From assembly GCF_004770045.1 (NCBI RefSeq), contig NZ_RQFO01000016.1:645501-709500 (forward strand): a DNA stretch of 64,000 nucleotides, read 5' to 3'. The notes under the pieces were generated by a model. That model was not told the DNA's origin. It ran no database searches and saw only the letters and a list, made by a program, of their open reading frames with translations. Both the position numbers and the translations under genes were made by a program. This document shows positions 38,917-48,170 of this stretch, in pieces (the first letter of the stretch is position 1; each line of letters opens with the position of its first letter). The stretch is from Leptospira montravelensis. GTDB taxonomy: Bacteria > Spirochaetota > Leptospiria > Leptospirales > Leptospiraceae.

Positions 38917-38925
38917 AAAAATATC

Positions 38926-38942
38926 ACTTTTATTTTGCAAGT
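38926..38942. promoter_or_regulatory. HxlR operator candidate, copy 2 (imperfect)
   Basis: ACTTTTATTTTGCAAGT repeats copy 1 at a 26-bp offset. The right half TTTGCAAGT is kept almost exactly and the left half is degenerate. The flanking ATCACTT and AAGTGAT extend a local inverted repeat. Two sites 26 bp apart fit a cooperative or two-promoter arrangement. Confidence 0.65.
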
Positions 38943-38988
38943 GATTATTTTGTTATATTTTTTAAAATTTTTAATTGGAGGAAAATGA

Positions 38989-39417
38989 ATGGAAAAAGCT
39001 AATAAAAGGTCAGAATGCCCTCTCAGCTGCTCATTAGACATATTTGGTGACAAATGGTCGTTACTTATCATTAGAGATATGATGTTCTTTAATAAGTCAA
39101 CCTATGGAGATTTTTTGAAATCTGAGGAAGGTATTGCAACAAACATCCTAGCAGCCAGACTACAAAGTTTAGAAGAAAACGAACTCATCAAAAAAACGGA
39201 ACATCCAGAAAGTAAGGCAAAGGTTCTCTATAAACTTACAAATAAAGCTATTGAACTATTACCGATTCTTGTAGAAATACAATTGTGGGCAGATAAATAT
39301 TTTGATATTCCCGCAGAAATCAAATCTCAGCTCAAAGAAGTAAAAAAGGGAAAAGAGGAATTTATAAAGGTTATGACACGAAATTTAAAGAGACAAACTA
39401 CAAACCAAGCGGGCTAG
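38989..39417 (+). CDS. HxlR-family transcriptional regulator
   Basis: 142 residues. The start CPLSCSLDIFGDKWSLLIIRDMMFFNKSTYGDFLKSEEGIATNILAARLQSLEENELIKK is the HxlR winged helix, with the usual Cys near the N-terminus (CPLSCSLD) that in several members senses aldehydes, quinones or oxidants. The ATG at 38989 has GGAGG seven bases upstream; an overlapping ATG at 38985 opens only a five-codon frame. Divergent from an SDR/quinone-reductase pair, with two operator copies between, so it most likely controls both that pair and itself. Confidence 0.9.
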   Translation: MEKANKRSECPLSCSLDIFGDKWSLLIIRDMMFFNKSTYGDFLKSEEGIATNILAARLQSLEENELIKKTEHPESKAKVLYKLTNKAIELLPILVEIQLWADKYFDIPAEIKSQLKEVKKGKEEFIKVMTRNLKRQTTNQAG

Positions 39418-39573
39418 TGAGTGGACATATGATGATATTATTTTTTTAGTTTTATCATTTCTTCCATAGTTGTATTGGTTTGTTCAGGAAAAGAATTGGT
39501 TTAGTAATATTTGATTTTTTAACTTCATACCTTTACTATTACAAATATATTATAATCTGGAATTTACAAACCA

Positions 39574-39654
39574 AGACTAACCAACATAAGTTAGCCCTAA
39601 TTGTCGGCACTTAGTGGTTAGTCTCTTATGCGTTGCTGCATAAAGTTAGTGAGT
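39574..39654. repeat. imperfect-palindrome element, copy A (attC-like?)
   Basis: AGACTAACCA (39574-39583) and TGGTTAGTCT (39615-39624) are exact reverse complements. A second small hairpin follows: TTATGC (39626-39631) / GCATAA (39638-39643). In order, the element carries ACTAAC, AACATAAGT, TGTCGG, GTTAG, TATGCG and AGTGAGT, the same word series as the element at 41036-41110. It lies just outside the 3' end of the lipoprotein gene at 39661. Confidence 0.5.
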
Positions 39655-39660
39655 AAGAAC

Positions 39661-40167
39661 TTATTTCAAAATTTTCATATTCACTAAATCATCTAAAAAA
39701 TTGTTCACAGTAATTTGAAGAGCTCTTTCTCTAGCCAGCCTTTGTCTAAAAGCGTACATGAAATGCTCTGTAGGTTCTGAAATAGCAGCTCCACTATATG
39801 TATTCTTAAAAACTAATCTATTTTTTAAATAAAGTGAGTATTCAACTTTGATTGAATACGCAACATCAATAAATTCTCCACTATATTGATCTTCAAGTTT
39901 TTCTGCTGTTAAGATGTAATCGCCTTCTTTTTCCTTAACTTCAGAAAATAATTCTGAATATTTTAAATTTTCTTCAATTAAGTTAGCTGCTAGAAGATAA
40001 TAAAATCCAGTAGCAAACATTTCAAATCTACCCTCAGGTTTAGTCAAAGAAATCGATTTTAGATCTGATCTAACCGGGTATTTTTTAAAATTTTTTGAAT
40101 AATCTGGCATTAATACACAATTGCTGAATATTAATCCGATTAAAAATGTTAAAAGTTTAGTTTTCAT
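39661..40167 (-). CDS. putative lipoprotein, unknown
   Basis: 168 residues with a short lipoprotein signal (KTKLLTFLIGLIFSNC) and no family that I recognise. The body looks like a compact alpha/beta secreted domain, with VAYSIKVEYSLYLKNRLVFKNTYSG near the middle and a basic helix near the end. It resembles the small Leptospira lipoproteins found near one another. It is 38 bp from the lipoprotein gene at 40206-40970 on the same strand. Both lie between two related palindromic elements (39574-39654 and 41036-41110), so they may have moved as one unit. Confidence 0.65.
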   Translation of the reverse strand: MKTKLLTFLIGLIFSNCVLMPDYSKNFKKYPVRSDLKSISLTKPEGRFEMFATGFYYLLAANLIEENLKYSELFSEVKEKEGDYILTAEKLEDQYSGEFIDVAYSIKVEYSLYLKNRLVFKNTYSGAAISEPTEHFMYAFRQRLARERALQITVNNFLDDLVNMKILK

Positions 40168-40205
40168 TTTTGTTCCTTTTGTATTGTAATTTAGAGTAAT
40201 TTTTA

Positions 40206-40970
40206 TTATTTATATTTCGCATTAAAGTCATATGAGAATTCTTTTGTAATATTTTCTTGTGATTTAATAATACTTTGGTCAATATCTTTGAAAACAAATT
40301 CCTTCTCGTTTATATTTAAGTTAAACCACCAGGAAGTTGTAATGACTACTTGCTTTTTATATTCAAACTTATCTATAAGATTGAGTTTAGAATCATAGAC
40401 ATAGAAATAGGCATTTACTGGTTCTGCCTTTTTCGAAGGAATTATAAAAAAAGATAATACGGAAGCTGCACTTTGGATATAACCAAAAAAACTAGCATCG
40501 TATTCAACCCATGAATTAAAAGGTTTTCCAGGAATTCCGAGAATATAGTAGTCTACATTATTAGTTTTAACTTGGCATTTAGATTTAGATGTATCAGGTG
40601 TTAAATCGAAATCGATAAAATTACTCAATTCCATTTTGCCCGAATCTTTTACAATATTTATGTATTCATAAACAAGATCTAAACAATTATCTCTTCCTAT
40701 TTGACCGTTAATTTCTTTAGAATTAAAAAAAGATACATCCTTACCTGCTGGAAATAATTGTTTCATGGACTGATTATAGTTTAAAGAAGCAGATGATTTA
40801 TATAAGTCACCTTGTCTATCTTTAGTCATTTGAAATTCATAATTCATGAAACCTATTAAAGCGATTCTTTTGTTTGATATTAAATGGTTTTTTTTAGAAT
40901 CAGGTGCTATGTAACTTTTGTATGAGTTACATCCTAATATTGTAATAATAATAGGTATTAAAATTTTCAT
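40206..40970 (-). CDS. putative lipoprotein, unknown
   Basis: About 254 residues from the ATG at 40970 (an ATG two codons upstream is also possible). The signal KILIPIIITILGC is a convincing lipobox. The mature part has a mid-protein hydrophobic stretch (YIQSAASVLSFFIIP) and no recognised domain. It is first in a two-gene unit with the lipoprotein gene downstream. The DNA here is more AT-rich than the neighbouring housekeeping genes, fitting an accessory origin. Confidence 0.65.
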   Translation of the reverse strand: MKILIPIIITILGCNSYKSYIAPDSKKNHLISNKRIALIGFMNYEFQMTKDRQGDLYKSSASLNYNQSMKQLFPAGKDVSFFNSKEINGQIGRDNCLDLVYEYINIVKDSGKMELSNFIDFDLTPDTSKSKCQVKTNNVDYYILGIPGKPFNSWVEYDASFFGYIQSAASVLSFFIIPSKKAEPVNAYFYVYDSKLNLIDKFEYKKQVVITTSWWFNLNINEKEFVFKDIDQSIIKSQENITKEFSYDFNAKYK

Positions 40971-41035
40971 TTGCAAATGATATTAACATTAAGAAAATTG
41001 CAAACTACTTTTTACAAAGTTGAATATATAAAACA

Positions 41036-41110
41036 ACTAACATAAGTATGTTGACTCTGGTGTCGGAAAGAGACATTAAGGACAGATCTACTGTTAGTAT
41101 GCGAGTGAGT
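41036..41110. repeat. imperfect-palindrome element, copy B (attC-like?)
   Basis: It contains ACTAAC (41036), AACATAAGT (41039-41047), TGTCGG (41061-41066), GTTAG (41093-41097), TATGCG (41098-41103) and AGTGAGT (41104-41110), in the same order as the element at 39574-39654. The distance from ACTAAC to TGTCGG is nearly identical (25 versus 26 bp). AACATA/TATGTT also form a small hairpin. Together the two elements bracket the two lipoprotein genes. Confidence 0.5.
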
Positions 41111-41181
41111 GACGGGAAAAGAATTTGGAGATACCCGACCGAAGGATCAGTGCCGATTTGTAGCGGGATAATTTATAAAAA

Positions 41182-41221
41182 AACACGTTTAAACCCCGAT
41201 TTAACGAGATTCAAACGTGTT
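41182..41221 (-). terminator. intrinsic terminator of the thiolase gene
   Basis: AACACGTTT (41182-41190) and AAACGTGTT (41213-41221) form a 9-bp stem starting 17 bp after the thiolase stop. On the minus strand the stem is followed by a T-rich run (complement of 41170-41181). Confidence 0.7.
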
Positions 41222-41237
41222 GATCAAATGGTAGGTT

Positions 41238-42452
41238 TTACTTCAATCTTTCGATGATTGTTGCGATACCCATACCACCACCAATACAAAGAGTGATGAG
41301 TCCGTAACGAAGGTCTCTTCTTTCCAACTCGTCAAGTACAGTTCCTGTAAGGATCGCACCTGTTGCTCCGAGTGGGTGTCCAAGAGCAATTGCTCCCCCG
41401 TTCACATTGATTTTTGATTCATCAATACCGAGTGTTTTCTTTACGTATAACACTACAGAAGCGAATGCTTCGTTGATTTCCCAAAGGTCAATGTCTTTTA
41501 CGCTAAGGCCAGCTTGTTTCAATGCTTTTTGAGAAGCAGAAACAGGACCAGTTAACATAATCGTTGGATCTTCACCAGTTGCCACTGTTGCAAGAATTTT
41601 TGCACGTGGTTTCAAACCGTATTTTTTCAATCCTTCATCGTTAGTTACTAAAATCGCTGCAGCACCATCTACAATACCAGAAGAGTTTCCGAGTGTATGG
41701 ATATGGTTAATTTTTGTTACTTCTGGATAAGAACGAAGTGCAATCGCATCTAATTCTTTTTCACCAATCGTCTTGAATACTGGACCGAGACTTGAAAGGA
41801 ATGCATAGTCTGATTCCAAACGTGGGTTTTCTTCTTCAGTCACAACAGTTCCATCATCCAAAGTAATTGGGATCACAGATTTTTTGAAATATCCATTTTG
41901 AACGGCAGCATGTGCTTTTTGTTGTGAAGATTCTGCAAAACGATCTGCTTCTTCGCGAGAAATATCATACTTTGTTGCGATAAGGTCAGCAGAAATACCT
42001 TGTGGAACTAGGTTGTAGTGAGCAGCAATTTTATCGTTACCAACGTTAAAATCACGTCCCATCATATCATCACCCATTTTCACACGGCTCATGGACTCAA
42101 CTCCACCACCAACTCCAATTTCCATAGCTCCTGAAGCAACGTGATTTGCTACGTTGTTAAGAGCTTGTAATCCAGATCCGCAAAAACGGTTTACTGTATA
42201 ACCTGGTACATCTTTTGGCCAATGAGCCGCCATAACCGCATAACGTGCGATACATGCAGCTTGGTCAGCAACTTGAGATACACAACCCATTACAACTTCT
42301 TCAACCGTTTTAGGATCGATTCCGGTACGTGATTGGATGGCTTTTAATGTGGCAGCAGCTAATTCTTGTGGATGGACGGATGCAAGTGTCCCGCGTTTTT
42401 TGCCCTTTCCTCTCGGAGTTCGGACAGCATCAATAATATAGGAATTCCCCAT
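41238..42452 (-). CDS. acetyl-CoA acyltransferase (thiolase)
   Basis: 404 residues. Catalytic Cys91 lies in [13 protein letters not shown]. The C-terminal half has [18 protein letters not shown] (active-site His) and the terminal [16 protein letters not shown] (second Cys). The family covers biosynthetic acetoacetyl-CoA thiolase and the degradative 3-ketoacyl-CoA thiolase; the sequence read here does not settle which. Beta-oxidation is the main energy route in Leptospira, so a degradative role is likely. Single-gene unit with its own terminator downstream. Confidence 0.92.
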   Translation of the reverse strand: MGNSYIIDAVRTPRGKGKKRGTLASVHPQELAAATLKAIQSRTGIDPKTVEEVVMGCVSQVADQAACIARYAVMAAHWPKDVPGYTVNRFCGSGLQALNNVANHVASGAMEIGVGGGVESMSRVKMGDDMMGRDFNVGNDKIAAHYNLVPQGISADLIATKYDISREEADRFAESSQQKAHAAVQNGYFKKSVIPITLDDGTVVTEEENPRLESDYAFLSSLGPVFKTIGEKELDAIALRSYPEVTKINHIHTLGNSSGIVDGAAAILVTNDEGLKKYGLKPRAKILATVATGEDPTIMLTGPVSASQKALKQAGLSVKDIDLWEINEAFASVVLYVKKTLGIDESKINVNGGAIALGHPLGATGAILTGTVLDELERRDLRYGLITLCIGGGMGIATIIERLK

Positions 42453-42523
42453 GGGTTTACCTCTCTCTGGGTGTTCTAGGAAAAACGTACAGAGTTCGCC
42501 TCATAAGAAAAGTAAAAAAATCA

Positions 42524-43609
42524 TCATTTCGTCATAGTTTTCATGAAATTGTGACGGTAGTAGAGTAATTTTGCTCGGATTTGGCATCTGTAGCCCGAAA
42601 TCATAGAATCAAACCTGTCGGCTTTACTTTCGTTTCGTTCTTCTGCGATGCGGATGTACCGAAAGTTGGGCTCTATCGCTTCTGAAAATTCTCGTTTGTT
42701 CCAGTCTACATACCGCCAAGCGCTGAAACTATGGTTCACTCCTACCTTTTCATCGATGGTTCCCAGGAGTTGAAATTTGGATTCACAAGGAGTTCTAAAG
42801 AATATGTAACGATTAAAAAAATAGAGTATCGTTCGGTGAGGGTTTGCCTCTAAAACCGAGCGGAAATGTTCCCGCATTTCCTCTACAGTATAAAACAAAT
42901 CGGGTCCAGAATTGGTGCTACGAAAGATAACTGGAGAAAATTCATTCGGTGTATACAATTTTGTTAAAATTCGGATATAAGATGGGTCATCCAGTCGGTA
43001 AGGAATTTCATTAAACGCAAATGGGAAAGGATCTCTTTCTGTGAAATGAATTTCAATATACCGAGTGTGATCGTATTCTGGGTCATTGATATCGGTAGCC
43101 ACAATCTTTTTGATATAACGGGAAAGGAATTGGTCTTCGTACAAATCACGAACGGTCACAGCACCCTCTTCATAGAGAATGGCACTCCCAAAATCAATAA
43201 AACTCGCACCATCTAACAGTCGTCCAATGGATCCATATTCATGATGTAAAATTCGATTCCGAAAGATCGATCTTAAAATCAAATTGTGATCATACAGCCT
43301 TTTACGGCCCGATCTTTGTTCTACAACTGTGTTTTTAGTTTTTTTAACTTTATAATAATGAATATGATTGGCAAGGCCGAACCGTAACTTTTCAAATGCA
43401 TGATTTTCTAAAACACGTTTTTCATCTTCTTCATTTTCGATAATCGTAGTGTCTGCAAAAACTGAAGATGAATCACTGAATGTTACCGTTATCATCCAAA
43501 ATAAAACACAAAAAATGAATCTAAAGCTTTTGGTTACTATATATAGTTTTGGAAAATTAAAAACAAATAATCTGAAGTTGAATTTTTGAATCAAAGGAGG
43601 TAAATTCAC
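42524..43609 (-). CDS. exported protein with methyltransferase-like motifs, unknown
   Basis: 361 residues. The N-terminus has a long positively charged stretch and a hydrophobic segment (FRFIFCVLFWMITVTF) ending SSVFADT, consistent with a signal peptide. The true start may be a later codon, since signal peptides are usually shorter. Residues ~130-180 read SFIDFGSAILYEEGAVTVRDLYEDQFLSRYIKKIVATDINDP, which resembles motif I and the acidic second strand of class I SAM-methyltransferases. Other motifs are missing, and an exported methyltransferase would be unusual. No family recognised with confidence; probably a Leptospira-specific protein. Confidence 0.6.
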   Translation of the reverse strand: MNLPPLIQKFNFRLFVFNFPKLYIVTKSFRFIFCVLFWMITVTFSDSSSVFADTTIIENEEDEKRVLENHAFEKLRFGLANHIHYYKVKKTKNTVVEQRSGRKRLYDHNLILRSIFRNRILHHEYGSIGRLLDGASFIDFGSAILYEEGAVTVRDLYEDQFLSRYIKKIVATDINDPEYDHTRYIEIHFTERDPFPFAFNEIPYRLDDPSYIRILTKLYTPNEFSPVIFRSTNSGPDLFYTVEEMREHFRSVLEANPHRTILYFFNRYIFFRTPCESKFQLLGTIDEKVGVNHSFSAWRYVDWNKREFSEAIEPNFRYIRIAEERNESKADRFDSMISGYRCQIRAKLLYYRHNFMKTMTK

Positions 43610-43643
43610 AATTGTATTAATAAATTTGATTCAAAATTAAAAA

Positions 43644-43677
43644 ACCCGGTTCCGTCATTAAACAACAAAAACCGGGT
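43644..43677 (-). terminator. intrinsic terminator of the nuoG-nuoI unit
   Basis: ACCCGGTT (43644-43651) and AACCGGGT (43670-43677) are exact reverse complements. Reading on the minus strand, the stem is followed by TTTTTTAATTTT, 27 bp after the nuoI stop. Confidence 0.8.
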
Positions 43678-43703
43678 ATTCCAACCGAATTGAAAAAATA
43701 AAC

Positions 43704-44231
43704 TTAAACCCTTTGGCCGAGAATGGGTCCGCCAGTTTTTTCCATCATTCTTTCTTTCGTTAAAAACAAATCTTCACGATTGTCTGCTGCCATCTCGCCT
43801 GTTCCATCTAGATAAATGGCACCCTTAGGACAGGCTTCCTCGCAAAGACCACAAAAAATACATCTGAGTAAGTTGATTTCAAACTTCTTAGCAAACTTAT
43901 CTTCTGGATGAAGGTGTTGGCGGTCAGTTGGCACTTCTGCCGCTTCGATATGAATCGCGTTGGCTGGACAAATCCACATACAACAAAAACAAGCTGTACA
44001 TCGTTCCCTACCTTGTTCATCTCGTTTCATGGAATGCATTCCGCGAAACCGAGTGGAATATTGGCGTTTTTTATCAGGGTATTCGATGGTCACTTGTTTG
44101 TTAAAGAAAGCTACTTTAACAAAATGTTTAAGTGTGATCCAAAGGCCTTTGCCTATGGACCAAAAATAGAACTTCTCATACCAAGAAAACTGGTGTTTTT
44201 TGGCGACGTTGACTACATTAACGGTTCCCAA
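43704..44231 (-). CDS. NuoI-like 2x[4Fe-4S] ferredoxin subunit of complex I
   Basis: 175 residues. Two tetranuclear cluster motifs are visible: [12 protein letters not shown] (CxxCxxCxxxCP) and [12 protein letters not shown]. An N-terminal amphipathic region ([23 protein letters not shown]) is as in NuoI. It passes electrons between NuoG and the quinone site in NADH:quinone oxidoreductase. The start is a TTG at 44231, supported by a clear GGAGG six bases upstream inside the end of nuoG; no other start codon is close. The two genes therefore overlap by 14 bp and are coupled. The rest of the nuo set is not in the window. Confidence 0.88.
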   Translation of the reverse strand: MGTVNVVNVAKKHQFSWYEKFYFWSIGKGLWITLKHFVKVAFFNKQVTIEYPDKKRQYSTRFRGMHSMKRDEQGRERCTACFCCMWICPANAIHIEAAEVPTDRQHLHPEDKFAKKFEINLLRCIFCGLCEEACPKGAIYLDGTGEMAADNREDLFLTKERMMEKTGGPILGQRV

Positions 44232-45666
44232 CAGATGCCTCCGCTTTTTCAGTCAGTTTATGAAAAACCAAATCCACAACACCAGCAGACGATTCCAATC
44301 CTTTGATTGCATTCATAGATTGCTCAAAGTTTTGTTTCAGGCCGTTTTTATTTGTAAAACTTCCTGAAGATTCAGCAAAAATCTGAATTGGCGCCGCCAA
44401 ACTTGCGTTCTTTGCTGCATCAGTCAAATTGGTATCAAAAACAATCACTTTAGAAGGATCAATTCCTTCAGGAATGGATTCCTTTAAAACAACCACCAAA
44501 TCAATAGCACCGGATTTAACAGCACTGATGATTCCAGAAATTCCTGAAGTGGTAGTGATTCCTAAATCTACTGCTCCCTTTGTGTTGGGGTGGTAATCTT
44601 TGGTGAGTAAAAAATCCACTTGTTCGGTTTCTTTGTTTTGGGCCTCAGTCACACGGGATTCCCATTGGATGGACTTACCGCCTAATTCACGTGAGATCGA
44701 TTCAAAACTTTTTTTCAATGATGCCAATGTTTCATTGGATTCGTGTGCACCACCCAAAACAGCAATTGATTTCGCTGATTTCATGCGATCTGCCATTTTA
44801 GAAAGAACTTCTTTGGAGGTAGAAGGATTACCAGCTTCCAAATAACTATGGAGACGATTTTCATTCATCCAATCCAAATCAAATCTTCCTTTATCACAAA
44901 GGAAGAACATACCTTGGTCATAGTTTTCACGAACCATATAACGATACATTTTATTGTCTCGCACATTCGTTGTTACATTACAACCTGTGGAACAACCATG
45001 ACATACGGATTTATGTGATTTGTACCACCATACGCGCGACTTAAATAATGTTTTATTATTAAGGAGTGCACCCACTGGGCAAATATCTGCCAAAGCCCCT
45101 TGGTAGTTATGATCGATTGGTTCTGATTTTGCAAGACCAATGATGGAATGATTTCCTCTTTCAAAAAGTCCAAGATTGGACTGCCCGACCTTTTCCTCTT
45201 CAAAACGAACACAACGATAACAAACAATACAACGATTATGATTGATGATGAGATTGGTTCCAATCTCCTCTTGAGGAATATTTCGTTTTTCGAATTCAAA
45301 CCTAGAATGTCCAGTACCGGAACCAAATGCGTTGTCTTGTAAACGGCATTCCCCAGCTTTATCACAAACAGGACAATCTAACGGGTGATTGGCGAGTAAA
45401 AATTCCATTGTGCCGGCACGAGCTTCTTTCACTCGGTCTGACTTTGTAATAATCCCCATTCCTTCTTTTACAGGTGTGTTACAAGCTGCTTGTAAACGAG
45501 GTACACCTTCAATTTCAATGAGACACATGCGGCACATACCGACAATGCTTAATGCTGGGTGGTAACAGAAGTAAGGGATTTCGACTCCAACTTCTTTTGT
45601 GGCGTCGATGAGGTTTTTCTTTTCGTCGACTTCGTATTCGACTCCGTCTATCTTTATCTTAACCAA
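44218..45666 (-). CDS. NuoG-like iron-sulfur subunit of complex I, short form
   Basis: 482 residues. The N-terminal [2Fe-2S] ferredoxin domain has [15 protein letters not shown] and a later Cys. It is followed by the His-Cys segment ([18 protein letters not shown]), two [4Fe-4S] motifs ([10 protein letters not shown] ... CPVGAL) and the CHGCSTGC ligands opening the molybdopterin-like domain. That last domain is cut short compared with the 700-900 residues of standard NuoG, leaving a ~200-residue remnant with no cofactor-binding requirement. Start TTG at 45666, AGGGGG upstream. Coupled to nuoI. A NuoG homologue trimmed to its electron-transfer part is the simplest reading; a hydrogenase or formate-dehydrogenase diaphorase subunit is less likely. 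Confidence 0.82.
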   Translation of the reverse strand: MVKIKIDGVEYEVDEKKNLIDATKEVGVEIPYFCYHPALSIVGMCRMCLIEIEGVPRLQAACNTPVKEGMGIITKSDRVKEARAGTMEFLLANHPLDCPVCDKAGECRLQDNAFGSGTGHSRFEFEKRNIPQEEIGTNLIINHNRCIVCYRCVRFEEEKVGQSNLGLFERGNHSIIGLAKSEPIDHNYQGALADICPVGALLNNKTLFKSRVWWYKSHKSVCHGCSTGCNVTTNVRDNKMYRYMVRENYDQGMFFLCDKGRFDLDWMNENRLHSYLEAGNPSTSKEVLSKMADRMKSAKSIAVLGGAHESNETLASLKKSFESISRELGGKSIQWESRVTEAQNKETEQVDFLLTKDYHPNTKGAVDLGITTTSGISGIISAVKSGAIDLVVVLKESIPEGIDPSKVIVFDTNLTDAAKNASLAAPIQIFAESSGSFTNKNGLKQNFEQSMNAIKGLESSAGVVDLVFHKLTEKAEASVGNR

Positions 45667-45719
45667 AGAACAGGCCCCCTACGTTTGATTAGACCTTATC
45701 ATTGGTTTTTGTCAAACCT

Positions 45720-46460
45720 TCATTTTGAAATTATATTTACCTCGGAAAGATATGAGTAAGGTTGCAAATCCACAACGTTGTCATTGAAGAATTCCGAATC
45801 TAAAAACAGTGAACTGGCACGGATATTGGTCTGTTTGAGAATTTTGGCGATCAAATCATCCAAAATTTGTAGGGCACGTACTTCATAAAAAAAGATCTTA
45901 TCGAGATTGATTCTCAAATTGGTAAAAGATCCCCTTCCGCCCAGAGTCAACATAAAACGATCAAAAATTTCATCCTGTGCTTTTTTACCAGGACAACCTT
46001 GAATTTCGAGAAGCATCTGGGAAATGGACAATTCAGAGACTGAAATCTTTAACGGATGTTGTTTTTTATCAAAAATGTTTTCCGGTTTGAGCTGTAAAAC
46101 CTGCGCAATTTTTTCGAGTAAAGCTTGGTTTGCGATCGGTTTTAAAAGATAGGCTGTGACATGACTTAAAGCAGCGCGTCTCACTTGTTCTTTTTCACCA
46201 ACAGCAGTTAACATGATGACAGGTGTCATCTTTAACATCTCTTTCCCTTTCTCTAAAAAACTTAGCCCATCTAAATAAGGCATATTCACATCGCTAATGA
46301 TTAAATCAAAACTATTGTTTCTGATTTTAGCAAGGCCGGACATTCCATCCACAACATGCGTTACATCAAAGTTATACCTTTCTAAAGTATGTAGTAGTAA
46401 TTTGGCACTACTTTCATCATCTTCAAGAAGCAGGATTTTATAAACTTTGGGTCGATTCAT
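45720..46460 (-). CDS. response regulator with unusual C-terminal domain
   Basis: 246 residues. The receiver domain (~8-125) has acidic pair EDD, phospho-acceptor Asp in LIISDVNMP, Thr in VIMLTA and Lys in YLLKPI. The C-terminal ~120 residues are not a DNA-binding, GGDEF, HD or kinase domain that I can recognise. They contain LGGRGSFTNLRINLDKIFFYEVRALQILDDLIAKIL and end near the C-terminus, suggesting a protein-interaction or STAS-like fold. No kinase gene is adjacent. It is in the same direction as aroC upstream (17-bp gap) and could be co-transcribed with it. Confidence 0.8.
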   Translation of the reverse strand: MNRPKVYKILLLEDDESSAKLLLHTLERYNFDVTHVVDGMSGLAKIRNNSFDLIISDVNMPYLDGLSFLEKGKEMLKMTPVIMLTAVGEKEQVRRAALSHVTAYLLKPIANQALLEKIAQVLQLKPENIFDKKQHPLKISVSELSISQMLLEIQGCPGKKAQDEIFDRFMLTLGGRGSFTNLRINLDKIFFYEVRALQILDDLIAKILKQTNIRASSLFLDSEFFNDNVVDLQPYSYLSEVNIISK

Positions 46461-46476
46461 TTGTATTAGGATTCCT

Positions 46477-47613
46477 TTATTGTTCCGGTATCGAATCTAA
46501 GTTAGCATATTTCATAAACCATTTTGGTTGTAAGGCTCTTTGATAAAGATAAGCGTCCACAAGCACAAGATTTACAACAGCTTCCACGATGGGAACAGCT
46601 CTTGGTAAAACACAAGCATCATGGCGACCTTTAGCTTTTAAAACTGTTTCTTCTTTTTTATCATTAATGGTTTTTTGTTCAATTTTAATAGTAGAAGTAG
46701 GTTTGAAAGCAGCGCGAAGAATCAAATCCATTCCGTTTGAGATTCCACCTTGGATTCCACCAGAATTATTGGTTTTTGTTTTTACTTTTCCTGTTCCCGC
46801 TTCTATATAAAACTCATCATTATGAACTCTTCCTGTTTGGCGAGTGCCTGAGAATCCTGAACCCACTTCAAAACCTTTACAAGCAGAAATCGACAAAATC
46901 GCTTTGGCTAGGTCTGCCTCCAGTTTATCATAAACAGGATCCCCTAAACCTGGAGGAAGATTTCGAACGGCAATTTTTACAACCCCGCCTACCGAATCTC
47001 CTTCGTCTCGAAGTTTGCGAATCAGAGTTTCCATTGCATCATTTGACGATTGTTTTGGACATCTTGTTGGAAAATTGTCCACAAAATCTCTTGAAGTAGG
47101 ATATTCAGATTCACTAATATTGGAGTCAATGGTACCAACAGAGTCCACCCAACCGACTGTTGAGATACCTAACTCTCGCTCTAAAATAACTCGAGCTAAA
47201 CCAGCAGCAGCAACTCTGCCTATGGTTTCACGAACGGAGGAGCGTCCGCCACCCACATGGGCACGATGTCCGTATTTTTCTGAATAGGTATAATCTGCAT
47301 GAGAAGGCCGAAAGACATGTGCCATTTCATCATAGTCACTACCTATTGTATTTTGGTTATTTACCTTCATTAAAATGGGACTACCCGTTGTTTTTCCCTG
47401 GAAAACTCCAGACTCAACAACCATCCGATCTTTTTCATCCCTGGGAGTGGTAAGATCATTTTGACCTGGCCTTCGCCGTGTTAAATCTTTTTGGATTTCT
47501 TCTTCTGGAAATGGAAGGCCAGCAGGAACTCCATCCACAACCACACCAACGGAAGTTCCGTGGGACTCACCATACGTAGATACTCGAAAAATTTTTCCCC
47601 AACTTGAAGGCAT
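46477..47613 (-). CDS. aroC: chorismate synthase AroC
   Basis: 378 residues. The start [33 protein letters not shown] is diagnostic, with [51 protein letters not shown] and the late [20 protein letters not shown]. It catalyses the last shikimate step (EPSP to chorismate, reduced flavin required). The aroD gene of the same pathway lies 2 kb away on the opposite strand. The start overlaps the 5' flank of the divergent TonB-like gene. Confidence 0.97.
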   Translation of the reverse strand: MPSSWGKIFRVSTYGESHGTSVGVVVDGVPAGLPFPEEEIQKDLTRRRPGQNDLTTPRDEKDRMVVESGVFQGKTTGSPILMKVNNQNTIGSDYDEMAHVFRPSHADYTYSEKYGHRAHVGGGRSSVRETIGRVAAAGLARVILERELGISTVGWVDSVGTIDSNISESEYPTSRDFVDNFPTRCPKQSSNDAMETLIRKLRDEGDSVGGVVKIAVRNLPPGLGDPVYDKLEADLAKAILSISACKGFEVGSGFSGTRQTGRVHNDEFYIEAGTGKVKTKTNNSGGIQGGISNGMDLILRAAFKPTSTIKIEQKTINDKKEETVLKAKGRHDACVLPRAVPIVEAVVNLVLVDAYLYQRALQPKWFMKYANLDSIPEQ

Positions 47614-47708
47614 ATACGGACAATGAAAATGGAGATTGCATTCTCTCCAATAAAGTTTTTCATGTTCTTGGAATGCACATTCTCTTTGAAGGCCAGAAAT
47701 ACAAGGCG

Positions 47709-48170
47709 ATGCTGATCAGTTTTGGATTTCACCTTTTGTTACTATTGGCTCTATTTGGATATAACCTGCTTAGGGACATAGATTCGACATATTTGAATCT
47801 CAAAGAAGGGGGAGCCACTTCGAACCTGCGCTTACAATTTTTATCTGGAATGGGAAAATCCCAATCTTCTTCCCCGACAAATCTCGCACAAGATAATGGA
47901 ACCAAAACGGTGGAAGATGAAATTTCTGAATTCCAAAATTGTTTGAGTTATCCGCCTCTTGCCTTGGAACAAAAACTCGAAGATACATGCGTTTATAAAC
48001 TTTCAGTAAAAGAAGATGGTACTCTAGAAAAAATTGCAGTGGTCACCGCATGTAGGTATGCCGTCTTTGATTTACAGGTGCGTCGGCAACTTGCCGATTG
48101 GCATTTTCAATATTCCAAAGGTAAAGAATTTGTTCTACCCATTAGGTTCCGTTTAGATGTCCGAGACTAA
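47709..48170 (+). CDS. TonB-like single-span membrane protein
   Basis: About 154 residues from the ATG at 47709 (an in-frame ATG at 47673 is possible; further upstream it would overlap aroC). One N-terminal helix ([20 protein letters not shown]), a Ser/Asn-rich linker, and a C-terminal domain with the TonB-family [43 protein letters not shown] pattern. The conserved YPxxA signature is only partly present ([10 protein letters not shown]). The segment likely couples inner-membrane energy to the outer membrane, but no ExbB/ExbD is nearby. The downstream NusG-like gene overlaps its stop by 14 bp. Confidence 0.65.
   Translation: MLISFGFHLLLLLALFGYNLLRDIDSTYLNLKEGGATSNLRLQFLSGMGKSQSSSPTNLAQDNGTKTVEDEISEFQNCLSYPPLALEQKLEDTCVYKLSVKEDGTLEKIAVVTACRYAVFDLQVRRQLADWHFQYSKGKEFVLPIRFRLDVRD

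Noticed and set aside
41048..41257. 69-residue plus-strand frame before the thiolase 3' end
   Set aside because: It overlaps the thiolase terminator and the attC-like element, has no ribosome-binding site, and its composition is not protein-like.
43908..44306. 132-residue plus-strand frame across the nuoG/nuoI overlap
   Set aside because: It is antisense to two conserved iron-sulfur proteins with full cluster motifs, and no start signal supports it.
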